From the NCBI GenBank assembly GCA_002118135.1, contig BDIU01000013.1, positions 248,001 through 312,000 on the forward strand: a stretch of DNA of 64,000 nt, written 5' to 3'. This document shows, in pieces, positions 15,001-27,300 of the stretch. The position numbers and the translations under genes were made by a program. Within the stretch, counting starts at the first letter, position 1, and every line of letters begins with the position of its first letter. The DNA comes from Trebouxia sp. TZW2008. Lineage: Eukaryota > Chlorophyta > Trebouxiophyceae > Trebouxiales > Trebouxiaceae. The notes beneath the pieces are model-generated. The model was not told where the DNA came from. It was given only the letters and a program-made list of their open reading frames with translations, and searched no databases.

Positions 15001-18000
15001 GATCATTGCCATGTATCTGGTGCAATGTTCAATTGCATGGCTGTGCAAGGGCAGCATACATGCGCAATGACATGCACTGCGGTTTGCTATCCATGTTTGT
15101 TCATATGACCGTATGCAAAGTTTCCCAATGCTGGAACTCATTTGCTAGCAGGGAAGTTCGTCAGAATGCTCTTGCAATAGCAGTCCAGTAGTGATCAGAG
15201 CAGCTCAAATATAAGCATGATTTGCAGAACATGGGATGCCATTGCTTGCAGGCTGTATCCGTGTCCTTTCAAGACACAGCACCTGGTTGCTGCGCTTCAT
15301 CAAGACTTGCTTGCCACGTCATAACTTGTTGTTTTCAAGAATCCCCTTGTTTGTCTTGATGCTCACATTGAATGCCCTTTCAGAGACCCAACAGGGACCA
15401 CAGGACACCATTCAAACTCTACTAGGGACCCAGGGACCCAATGTAGGGCCAAACAAACTGTCTGTAAAGTAGCTGATCACCTGTTGTGCATTGCAGGACG
15501 TCATTGATGGTAAGCTGGAGAAGCGGCGCAAGGGTGTGTATGGCCCACCTTTGGGCAAGCAGCAGATCATCCTGGTGGATGATCTCAATATGCCGCAAGT
15601 CGAGGAGTATGGTGCTCAGCCACCAATTGAGCTGCTGCGTCAGTTTATGGACCACCAAGGATGGTAAGACTTATACAGCCATCGGCTGTCTTGATACTTC
15701 CATGTGCTTGCAGAACCAGGCTTGTATGCTGAATGATCAATACTAGGACACAATTCGCTGTACATGCTTGAACATTATTTGCTGAGGTGCGATTGTATCT
15801 AAGCATTGCTGCAAATACAGCTTGCTGTATGCATGTACACGTTCAGCTCTTATTTGGAGGTTCATGCACTTGTTGCTGCTATGCCAAATTTGGCTGGGTA
15901 TGGCATGTGCTGCAGCCTAATCACAGCACGAGCTGCCTCGCTTACCGTTGACTACCTCACTCAGTAGAAGACTGAGAACACTGCGACTGGTGCGTCGCAG
16001 GTATGACCGCAAAGATCTGTCTTTCAGACACTTGCAGGACATCCAGTTCATCACAGCCATGGGACCTCCTGGCGGCGGCCGTAACTCCGTTACCAACCGT
16101 TACCTGCGTCACTTCAGCGTCATCAGCGTAACGGCCTTTGACAACGACACGCTGAGCACCATCTTCTCTGCCTTAGTGGACTGGTGGATGAAGAAGGCCG
16201 GTTTTGGTGCTAATGTCACCAAGCTAGCTAAGCCTCTTGTGGCTGCATCTCTTGAGGTGTATGAGACCATTCAGAAGGAGCTGTTGCCCACTCCAACCAA
16301 GTCTCACTACACCTTCAACCTTCGTGATGTGTCCAAGGTCATTCAGGTGAGGGGGCACGCCAGATGACTTTCACATGATGCACAGCCAGGCACGTTGCTA
16401 ATTGCTACTTGATTTGCCATCCTTTTGTCTCTTCTACAGACATTTTGTGATGTTCACCCACGCGAGTTGGCAGTTGGTGGCTCTCTCAATCAGCAGCCTC
16501 AAGCAAAGTGCTGATGCATGCCTGTTGTTAACGCTGATCCACCCACGACCTAAAACCTGAGAGAATCGGGTTCTCTCCATACTGTTGCTGTGTGTGACGT
16601 ATGTTTGACACGTTTGGCAACTGTGCCGGCTGCCTCCAGCCAATCTGCCAGGCAGGCATTCTGCAGCCACGCACTGAGATCTGAACCGCCCTCACATCTG
16701 CGCTGCCCTTACATCTGTTCTGACCTGACATTTGGACTACTGTGACACACAGGGTTTGACAAGGGCAGGGCCTGCAGTGGAAGAGAACAACTCGACAGTG
16801 GGCTTGTGGGTTCATGAGACTCTGCGTGTCTTCTATGACCGCTTGGTCAATGATGAGGACCGCACCTGGCTCACCACCTTCCTGTCAAGTATGATTTTGC
16901 CTTCAAGCTCATGGCTGATCTTCTTGCCAATGCAGTGCATGCTTTGCTGTGAAAGTCAGTGTGCATGAGCAGGTGTTTTGCTACACCTGCAGACAGACAT
17001 GTGTATCTACGGGTACCCTCAAGTCAGAACATTGCCGTGCTAGTGAATAGCAAATAACAAGGACCGAATATATGCCATTCCTGTGGAGTTGGAGGGAAAG
17101 GAAGGCTTGATTGTCATGGGAGGCGTTGCAAGCAACATTCTCACAGCCGCATTTGACACTGCAGGTGTGACTGACAAGCACTTCAAGGAGAAGCTGCCCC
17201 GTGTGCTGGGGCTGGGCAACTCCGTCCCTGATGTAGCAGCCATGACCACAGGCGTCAGAGGTCTCATGTTTGGTGACTACATGGTGCCAGGTAAAGTAAA
17301 CTAGATGTCACTGTCTGTAAAGCGTATTGAGCGGAGCTGCGCACAGCCTCGCTGATGTTGACCGCAGGCTGTGTCTGTGTGGTGCCATATGCTTCCGAGT
17401 AGTGATGGCTTGGGCGCAGACACAGGCTGTCTTGGACCCTGTCACTGTTGTCATGCATCAACTCCACATGTCTGCTGAGATACTGTGCTGCAAGGTCCAA
17501 ATCAATGAGTTGCTGTGGCTATACAAAGCTCCTGGCATGCTCATGAAGTACAAGGCAGCTTCTACAAGTGTTGTGTTAGTTTGTCTGCAGGGGCAGAGCC
17601 TAGGGTGTACACTCAGGTGTCTGACCCCAGCAAGATGCTGGTGGTGCTGAAAGAATACCTGTCAGACTACAATGCTGTCAGCAAGAAGCCCATGCAGCTG
17701 GTGCTGTTCCAGTTTGCCCTGGAGCACGTCTCCCGCATTTGCCGCATCATCACCTCTCCAGGTACAGCTTTTGCTGGGTTCCGGGTACCCAAGCGAGTCC
17801 CTGTTGTGCCTGCTGGCAATTTCTCATCATCCCATACACTGCTTGTATGATGCTCTGTGTGGCGCACACAGTGGGCAAAGCGCATGCTTGTCACGCCAAA
17901 ACAAGCAATGCTGACTGTGCATAATTGATGTACATCACCTGCATTTGCAATTGGGAATTGCTTTGCCTTACTTCATCATTCCACTCACAGACACTTGTTT

Positions 18001-18337
18001 TCAGGAAGAAGTGCGGGATAGCAAAGGAACAAGTGTCCCTACTGCATGCTTCTTGCTGCTGTGTGTGCAGAAGTCAATTGCTGGGACTTCCCTGCGTCCA
18101 TGCGCATGTGTGTGTACATGGAGCCGTTGCATACAAGTCATTTTGGAATGTCACAGGTGGGCATGCGCTGCTGGTGGGTCTGGGAGGAAGTGGGCGCCAG
18201 AGCCTTACTCGCTTGGCTGCCCACATGCAGGAATACGAGGTCTTTCAGATTGAGATCTCAAAGAGCTACACTGCGGTCAGCGTGTCTGCTTGTCACTGAG
18301 TGCACATGGATTGCTCGAGGTTGTATGCATGCACAGC

Positions 18338-18372
<35 letters not shown>

Positions 18373-21300
18373 TCGGATGCGTCAGCCTGTGCAGCAGCAG
18401 CATGTTAGCTTATTGTGGTACCGTTCACCATTCATCTTGTGCCAGCACACTCTAAATTGCTTCTGTACCCAGCAGACTGGGATTTAGCATTGACTGCATG
18501 TGGCGGCAGCACGTCCAATCACCTGTCTGCAATATTCATTGTAGTGTTCAATACTGCTGCTGCTTCAAATTTTTGTATGCAACTGTCACTGTGCTGTAGG
18601 ACTTCAACTGAAACTCAAATGCTCACCTTCGTCTACATGAGCTGTGAGCCTGATTGTTCTCACCCTCTGCCTACAGGTGGAGTGGCACGAGGACCTGCTG
18701 AAGGTACTCAGAATAGCTGGAGAGGCCAACAAGCGTGTGGTATTCCTGTTCGCCGACACGCAGATCAAGCAGGAGTCCTTTGTGGAGGACATCAGCAACC
18801 TGCTGAACACGTATGAGGTGCCCAATCTGCTGCAGCCTGCTGACCAGGCCACCATCTTTGAGAACATCCGCCCCAGGGCTAAGGCTGCTGGCATGGACGC
18901 CAACAAGGACCAGCTATACAGCTTCTTCTTGCAAGAGGTACCACTCTGACGTGGCCTTTGTCACAGACTGCTCCTGCATGCGTCAGAGCATCAAAAGCTA
19001 GATCTTTGAGAACATCCGGCCCAGGGCCAAGGCTGCTGGCATGGACGCCGACAGGGATCAGCTGTACAACTTCTCCAAGAGGCCTGCTGTTGGGTTCTGT
19101 TCCAGGCTTCTTCTGCATGCTTGTTGCATTTGAGAGCTAGATTGCAATGATTGACAGCTGTCCCTTTTTGCCTCTTTCAGATCCAAAAAGTTTCTGCTGT
19201 GGCATCATCCCTGCAAGTGCTGGTTAAAATTCCGTGAGGCTTGCTGCTGGAATACACAAGCTATTGTCCCAGCATGTCATCCTCTTCAGTCCAGTGCAAA
19301 AATGGTCTGGACACAACAATCACTCAAGCCTTTCACATGACATGAGCCACTTTGTTCAGCAACTATTCTCTGCTTCCAAGCACGCAGAAGCAACCTTGCC
19401 ACAGATGTCCCAGATCTGCCTTTCTCACGTGTGCAATCTGCCTCAGGTGAAGCGCAACCTGCACATGGTGTTGAGCTTCAGCCCGGTGGGCAGCGAGTTC
19501 AGGGAGCGGCTGCGCAAGTTCCCCAGCCTGGTCAACTGCACCACCATTGACTGGTTCAGCGAGTGGCCCAGGGACGCTCTGCAGACTGTTGCCACTCAGT
19601 TCTTGGCAGACCTGCCAGGAGTTGATGCCAAGGTAGACTGTTGCCCTGCGTTTTGTTGGTAACTAGTCTGGACAAATTTTGGTTAAATTGGTGCATTTAG
19701 CACAATCCATTGATGCCTAGTCCACTGCACAAGCAAGCACTTGTTACATGTGGTTTGTGATTCTGCACAGTTGCAGGCAATGCCAATTATGCTCTTGACC
19801 TGGGAAGGCGTTGCCTTACTCAAACACTGGTCTGACAGCAGGCTGTACTGACACACCGTCTTGGCTCAGGTGAGTGCACAGGTGCCGGAGCTGTGTGTGC
19901 TGTTCCACGAGAGTGTGCAGGCCCTGAGCCGCCACTTCCTGGCCAAGGAGCGGCGCCACGTCTACATCACCCCTACCTCGTACCTGGAGCTCATCCATTC
20001 CTACAAAAATCTGCTCACTAAGAAGCAGAATGAGGTGCTTTCCCTTGCCCTGCTGCTCAACAATTGTCAAGCACAAGTGCATCTTGCATATGGTGTTGCT
20101 GTGTCAAAACATGCCCATTTCATTTGCATATGCCAAGCTCCACATGTCCAATGAGGGCGCGTTTTGTATTGCTGTGCGGACGCATCAATACAAGATACAT
20201 TTTGGAATCAGCACAGCACCTCTACAGCTCAGCAAAGAATAAGACTGTGAGTGATGCCCATGTGCTTTCATTGACTTTTACCTGGCAATACCAGTCTTCT
20301 GTAATGCTGAGTAGTACAGCGTGATGTCAAGCACACAAAACTTGCGTTTATATTGCTGAGTAGTACAGCCTAACGCCACAACCGCTGGTATGCAGGTGAC
20401 AACAGTGAAGAAGAGGTATGAGGTGGGTCTGGAGAAGCTGGCCACCACAGAGAGCAGCGTGGCAGACATGCAGCAGGAGCTGATTGCCCTGCAGCCCCAG
20501 CTTGAGGTCTCCACCAAAGAAACTGAAGCTGCCATGGTGGTAAGCTTCAAACCGCATCAAGCATCATGCCCACATCTGATCAAGCATCACTTGCAGGTCT
20601 AGTGAAGCATGGCTTCCAGACCTCATCAGTCAGTAATCAATCAAGTCTATACAGCAACAGTCCATGACAAATGCCAAGGTTGTGCACATATCTTATGTTG
20701 TTCTCAGCAACTTTGAGGTGCACCCAGTTAAGCACAAAATAGCAACAAGCATTGCATCAGGCGCAAGCTACGCTTCAAAGCATGCTGCTCTTGCACAGGT
20801 GATTGCTGCTGAGAGTGAGGAGGCAGACAAGGTGAAGAGTGTGGTATCTCAGGAAGAGGCTGTTGCCAGCAAGGAAGCTGCTGGTGTCAAAGCCATCAAG
20901 GTACATATCCAAAACAGGCTGTAGTAAGGCAAGCTGCATGTCAAGGGCTTTGCCACAGACTTGTTGTGGCTAATGATCATTAGCCATTGCTAGCATCTGC
21001 AAAGTGCACACATGCATCACATGTGTGCATCCACCTGGGATCTTATTCTCTGGGTCTGAAGATTTGCCTGACTCATTTGACAGAGAGAAGAGGCTAGCAT
21101 ATTGTGTGAGCAGCGACTGTCTTGTGGCTCTCAGTCAATCATGCTGACAGGCAGCCGCAGACTATAGCCAGCTCTGCATCCCCTGGATGTCCTGATCAGG
21201 AGACTGCCTGTTTTAGCCTTGACAAGCGGAGTTTATGGCACACAGAAGCCTTGAGAGCCCTTGCAACAATCACCCGGCCAAGCAGTCAGTCAGTAAGGCA

Positions 21301-24300
21301 GACAGTCAGTCTCTCAATCGGATTGTCAACACTTGCTGTTGTGGGGACACAACATGGGAGTCAGTACATGAGACGTCAACACCTATGTCATAATGTTGCC
21401 TGGGTCGCAGGATGAGTGTGAAAGTGATCTAGCAGAGGCCATGCCCATGCTGGAGGCAGCCTTGAGGGCCCTGGACACCCTCACCAAGAACGATGTGACA
21501 GAGGTGAAGGGCATGAAGAGCCCACCTTCAGGGGTCAAGCTGGTGCTGGAGGCTGTGTGCATCCTGAAGAGTGTCAAGCCCGCCCGTGTCAAGGACCCAC
21601 AGTCTGGCAAGATGGTGGAGGACTACTGGGAGGTCAGCTTCACCACCCTCTGCGCTCTCCTGTATGCGCTGCTCACTTGCTCTTGACCCTCAGTCTGGCA
21701 ACATAACGGAAGACTGTTCTGGGGTCAGCTGTGCCATTGTCTACTTTGTTCTGCATGAGCTGCCTTGATACTCTTATAGCAGTGGGACATAGTCAGAATA
21801 CAGAGGCGGTGTGCGTCCTCAAGATTGTCAGGTCTGCACACGTCAAGGACCCACTGTCTGGCAAGGTGGTGGAAGACTACTGGCAGGTCAGTTGCGTCAC
21901 GTCATCTTCTCTTCTGTGCATGCTGCTGACTCACTGTTACAAGATGGTGAACAAGTATTGCATGGTCAGCTCTGCAACACCCGGCCCTAGCTTGCGCAGG
22001 CTGCATGATCACTTGACAGTCAGGGTCCAGATTTACCCTCAGCTGATGACATGCCATTTGCAAGCTTGCTGCTCGCATTTGACACAGTATGCAAGCAGCA
22101 AGGGACCTGCTTTGACGGTGTACAAGCTGGAATCTGCAATGAAAATGCATATGTGTTGCGTAGTGTGCTGCATTTTGCATGCCAACGCAATAGTTCACTG
22201 ACGCTGCAACCCTTTGCTGCGCCTTTGACCTGACTGGCACTTTCCTTTATTGCAGCAACAGCAACCACGGCTGCTGCATATTTCTGATGCACCTGCTGCC
22301 TTGAACTGAGCTTGCTTGTATATGCAGGCCAGCAAGAAGATGTTAATGGAGCCTGACTTCCTGCAAAGTCTGCGCTCCTTTGACAAGGACCACATCCCAG
22401 TGCCTGTCATCCAAAAGATCAAGCCCTACATTGCCAACCCAGAGTTTGAGGCCAACAAAATCCTCACGGTGAGCAGCCATTGCCAATGCCCCTGACTGCA
22501 AGCTATGCCAATCCAAGCCTCTCATTGTCATGCCAAATGCACTTCAGCATGAGAGTCCACGAGACGTATTCTGCGTGATCATCCGCTGGCACCATGATAC
22601 AAGCTACACACCGCTGCCTCCCCGGGATGTAGCTGGATTCAAGCAAGCTGAGGCTAAGGCGTCAGTTGACAGAGGCTTTCAGTGTGATGCCTAGCAGGCA
22701 CTTACCCAGGTCTGCACGGAGTAAGCAGCTCATTGATAATTATGGGGTTCTTGGGCTGCTCCTGTTGACAGAGGCTTTCACTGTGATGCCTAGCAACATA
22801 AACCTGCCTGTTTTTTGCTGATTTGGTGTAGCTGGAAGCAAGGCTGCCATGGTGATATTCAGGTGAGCAAAGCAGCATATGGGCTGTGCTGCTGGGTACG
22901 GGCCATGGAATCATACGACCGGGTCGCCAAGGTGGTGGAGCCCAAGAAGGCCAAGCTGGCTGCTGCAGAGGAGCAGCTGGACATTGTCATGACAGCTCTG
23001 CGTGGCAAGCAGGCCAAGTTACAGGTGTGCTCATTCATTGAGAGCACACACGTCTTCCTGTGTTGTAGTGAGCGTGTGACGGCGAGTTTGGCGGCAAGAA
23101 TGTGTCAAACCTGGAATTGGTATGTAGAAGCAGAACCTGTATGCAGCCTGGGGGCATATGCCACTGTTGCACAGTTGATGCATGCTGCAGAGGGAGGCAG
23201 TCTGCCAGACTATAGGCTGAAGCGCATACTATGGTATATGATCAGGGCAGGGTCAGCCTTGTGAATTAGCTGGCTAGCAGGTCAGGGCGCCACACACCTC
23301 ATTAAGCAGCATAGCAACACTGCACAGCTGCTCTTGCTTAGTCTGGCTTAGTGTGACTGAACAAGCTCTATCTTCTCTGACTGCAGGAAGTTCTGACCAA
23401 GCTAGCTTCCCTTGATGCTGACTTGAGCGAGAAGCGCGCCAAGAAAGCTCAGCTGGAGGCTGACGTGCACATGTGCACAGTCAAGCTGGACCGTGCCCAG
23501 AAGCTCATCTCTGGTTTGGGAGGCGAGAAGAGCCGTTGGCAGGCCGCTGCCACCCGCCTGGGCCAACAGTTTGTGTCCCTCACTGGTGACATCGTGCTGG
23601 CTGCAGCTCAGATTGCTTACCTAGGTGAACTTATGCTGCTGCATGTCTTTGCGTCAACATGTGACATTAGCCGTCCAGATTGCTTTTTGCCATAGACTTG
23701 ACCAGTCCTAAGCAGTCTTTGACCAATCTTTACAAAGCAGATTTAGCTTGGGGCCACTTCAATTGTTGATGTGCAGGGCCCTTCACTTCAGTGCACAGGG
23801 CAGATTGTCTGGCAGGCTGGGTGACAGCTTGCCAGGCAGCAGGGGTGCCCTGCAGCCCCAAATTCAGCCTGTCTACTGCCCTGGGAGACGCAGTCAAGAT
23901 CAGGCAGTGGAACATATGGGGCCTGCCCAAGGATGACTTCTCATCAGAGAATGCCATTGCTATTGACCAAGGCCGCCGCTGGCCTCTCTGCATTGACCCG
24001 CAGGTCTGATGCCTTTTGTGGCTGCCCATCTTACAAGCTCTTCTCAAGATTTGACTCTCAAAATTGTACCTTGCGTGACTAGCTCTATAGTAATGCTCCT
24101 CTCTGTAACAACCTTCAGGTCTGACAGGCAATGTGGCACTGCTTTGAAGCTTGCATTGCTTAATCTGACAATGCCCAAAGCTTTGTATGTGAGTGTATAT
24201 TTGGGCTCAAGCGCTGTACATTGACTGTCGGGCTCTTGGTGACAATCAAGCTTGCTGACGCACAGACATGTCTGCTGAATCCTGCTTCTGAGCATTGTTG

Positions 24301-27300
24301 TCACGCCTGGCACCTTGACTGTATGCTGAGCAGCCAGTGTGCTGTCACTTAGGGCACAGCCAACAAGTGGATCCGCAACATGGAGAAGGAAGCACAGCTG
24401 CTGGTCATCAAGCTGAGTGACGCCAACTACATGCGCACTCTGGAGAATGCAGTGCAGTTTGGCAAGCCTGTGCTGCTGGAAAATGTGGGCGAGTCACTGG
24501 ATGCAGCCTTGGAGCCCCTGCTGCTCAAGCAGACCTTCAAGCAGGTGAACATCAGCTTGTTGCCTTGCTGGCATCTTCAGTCATGCCTGCAGGGGAGAGG
24601 GCAGGTGGGGAGGAAGGGGGTTGCTTTGGTGCATCACTCTCTTGACCCATACAGCTTGAGTATTGCTTAGAATCTGCCTGAGTGTTCAGGCCTTTGTTTC
24701 CTGGAAGCTGTGCCGTAACCATTGTCAACTGCAGCTGCATTTACAGCTGCCATGTACGCTTCCTAGGCGCTGAAAAAGAATGACGGGGTTTGTCATGTCA
24801 TGCTGCTCATTATATCACAGCCATTGTGCTTGCAACATGACAGGCTGCATGCCTGACATCAATATTGCAATACAGTGCACATCCATACATGCAATGCTGG
24901 TGTCCAACAATGTGACATCTCAACATTTGATGCTTGATCCTTGCACTGATGATATGCGCTGCAGGGTGGCACTCTGAGCATCAGGCTGGGCGACACAACT
25001 GTGGAGTACAGCGAGCAGTTCCGTTTCTACATCACCACCAAGCTGCGTAACCCCCACTACGCTCCAGACGTTTGCACCAAGGTAAATCAACCTCAGCTCC
25101 TTCTCGTGTCACAGAAAGCATGCATGCTGACTGCAAGCACACGGCAGATGCGTCTCTCCAAAAGGGCTTGTCAATGGCAATGGTGACAATGGAATCGTGT
25201 TTGATATGTATCATCTGTTTCCTGACGGCAGTCTTGCTGACAAAAGCGTCATGACAATGACATCTGGCCAGCCTGTGACAATAGGGTGAAACAGGAATTT
25301 CTCCATGTAACAACTGAAGTGCTCACCCACAAGACTGTCGTCATACAATCTGAGGTTACCCAAGAAGGTACCACTGCAGTCAGAATGCAGTGATTGGTTG
25401 CCAACTGCGTTGTTCTTGTAACAAGAATGTCCTTGTACCAAGTGTCCTCACATCAAGAGGTTACTATATGGCATCAGGTGAGTGTCCTTGCATTCATGAC
25501 GACTGAGGAGGGTCTGGAGGAGCAACTGCTGGGCATTCATGGCAGCCCATCAGGAACCTGAATATGCTGACTCCTGTTGTGTATTGTTAGGTGAGCCTGC
25601 TGGCTTTCATGACAACTGAAGAAGGCCTGGAGGAGCAGCTGCTGGGCATAGTGGTGGCCAAAGAACGGCCCGAGCTGGAGGAGGAGAAGAACCACCTCAT
25701 CATTGCCGGCGCTGCCAACAAGCGCAAGCTGCAGGAGATTGAGGACCAGATCCTCAAGGTCCTGTCTGCTAGCCAGGGCAACATCCTTGAGGTGGGTTCA
25801 TCTGCTTGGCATGGGCACAAACCGCATGGCAGGCCATTCATCAATGCTGCTGCAGTGTGAAGACAGCAACATGCTGGAGCTTGGCACGTCTGCTTTTGGG
25901 CAGTATGCATCACACAGCAGGCTATCTGTCAGTGCTGCTGCGATGCGGACAGCATTCTCCAATGGGCTGTAGTAAACTTGATTTCAGAAGCAACGTGCTA
26001 ACTTAACTTTTCTCCGCATAGGGCATGTGGTTGGGTGTATCTTGCCTGGCTGTGATGCACCACACACTGTGGCAGCTTCATGCACAGACTTACTGCCTGC
26101 ATGGCATCTTTGTCCAACATTCGTTGAGAAAACTTGGGTCTGTGTGAGGGCAGCATTGGGACATGCAACGATGCCCTATGTCATGCACTGCAGGATGAGG
26201 AGGCAGTCAACGTGCTGCAAAGCTCCAAGGTTCTGGCAGATGACATCTCTGAGAAGCAGAAGATTGCAGATGAAACAGAGCGCAAAATTGACACTAGCAG
26301 AGCCGGCTACAAGCCAGTTGCCCATCACGCCTCTGTGCTGTACTTCTGTGTGACAGACCTGGGCAACATTGACCCCATGTATCAATACAGCCTGGCTTGG
26401 TTTGTGGCGCTCTTTGTGCGAGCCATTGCTGAGTCTGCTCAGAGTGAGGATCTGGAAGTACGGCTGCAGCTGCTGAATGACCACTTCACATTCTTTCTGT
26501 ACCAAAACGTGTGCAGGTATGCCTCATGAGCTAATTTGTCTACTAGCATGGTCAAATTGGTCTGACCTATGAGGGTTCTACATGCGCATGATGCAGAACC
26601 ACAAGCCGCTGTGTGATGTTGATGTGACAATGGCCAATGTGCGCTGTAAGCTCAAATGAAGCCATTCTGTGAGCAAGGTGGATGCAATATCAAATTTGCA
26701 TGCCAAGCAGTGGAGCAATATGAGTGCTGACTGTCAAGCAATCTGCAGGTCGCTGTTTGAGAAGGACGAGCTGCTTTTTGCCTTTGGCGCGGCAGTGCCC
26801 ATCATGTGCTGCAAGGTCAGATGAAGCCATTCTGTAAGCAATGTGGGAAAAAGTCTGACTTTCAAACAATTTGCAGGTCACTATTTGAGAAGGACAAGCT
26901 GCTCTTTGCCTTTGGGGTAGCGGCTGGCCTGCAAGTAGATGCAGGCAAGATGGATGCAGCAGAGTTGCGCTTCCTGCTGACAGGGGGGGTGGCTGTGGGT
27001 AATCTGCCCGCCCCCAACCCCTGCCCCGCCTGGCTCTCAGACAAGAGCTGGGGTGAGGTGTGCAGAGCCAGCAAGCTGCCCAACCCTGTCTGGCAGGTCT
27101 GCACACACAGCCTGCAAGTCTTGATCCTGTACACTGCTGTGTGGATACAAAGGCTGCAGTATCTGTTGTGCACAGTCTCGGCGGCTGTAGTAGTTGCGCA
27201 TGCATTGATGCACCGTTGCAATGCAGCGAAATCAGGAGCAGCGCACTCAGGCAGTGCTGCGCTTGCCTGCAACAGCGCTTGCCTGCAACAGCGCTTGCCT

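Larger units (their letters stand above)
17165..20034 (+). other. Dynein AAA4 (exons 28-33)
   Basis: Exons: 17165-17290, 17591-17761, 18157-18275, 18677-18937, 19447-19632, 19870-20034. The P-loop is GLGGSGRQS (18177-18203), with Arg in place of Lys as is usual for AAA4 of axonemal dyneins. The Walker B-like stretch [15 protein letters not shown] and the block [20 protein letters not shown] follow. The last exon, with [11 protein letters not shown], leads into the stalk. An 82-bp copy of the end of exon 31 lies downstream at 18998-19080. Confidence 0.95.
20396..23624 (+). other. Dynein stalk and microtubule-binding domain (exons 34-39)
   Basis: Exons: 20396-20539, 20799-20900, 21411-21632, 22328-22468, 22863-23024, 23387-23624. 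The first two encode the outgoing coiled coil ([20 protein letters not shown]). Exons 36 and 37 encode the region around the microtubule-binding head ([20 protein letters not shown] and [18 protein letters not shown]). The last two encode the returning coiled coil. Intron 36 (21633-22327) contains two extra copies of the end of exon 36, one of which could be a cassette exon (see 21797-21886). Confidence 0.94.
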
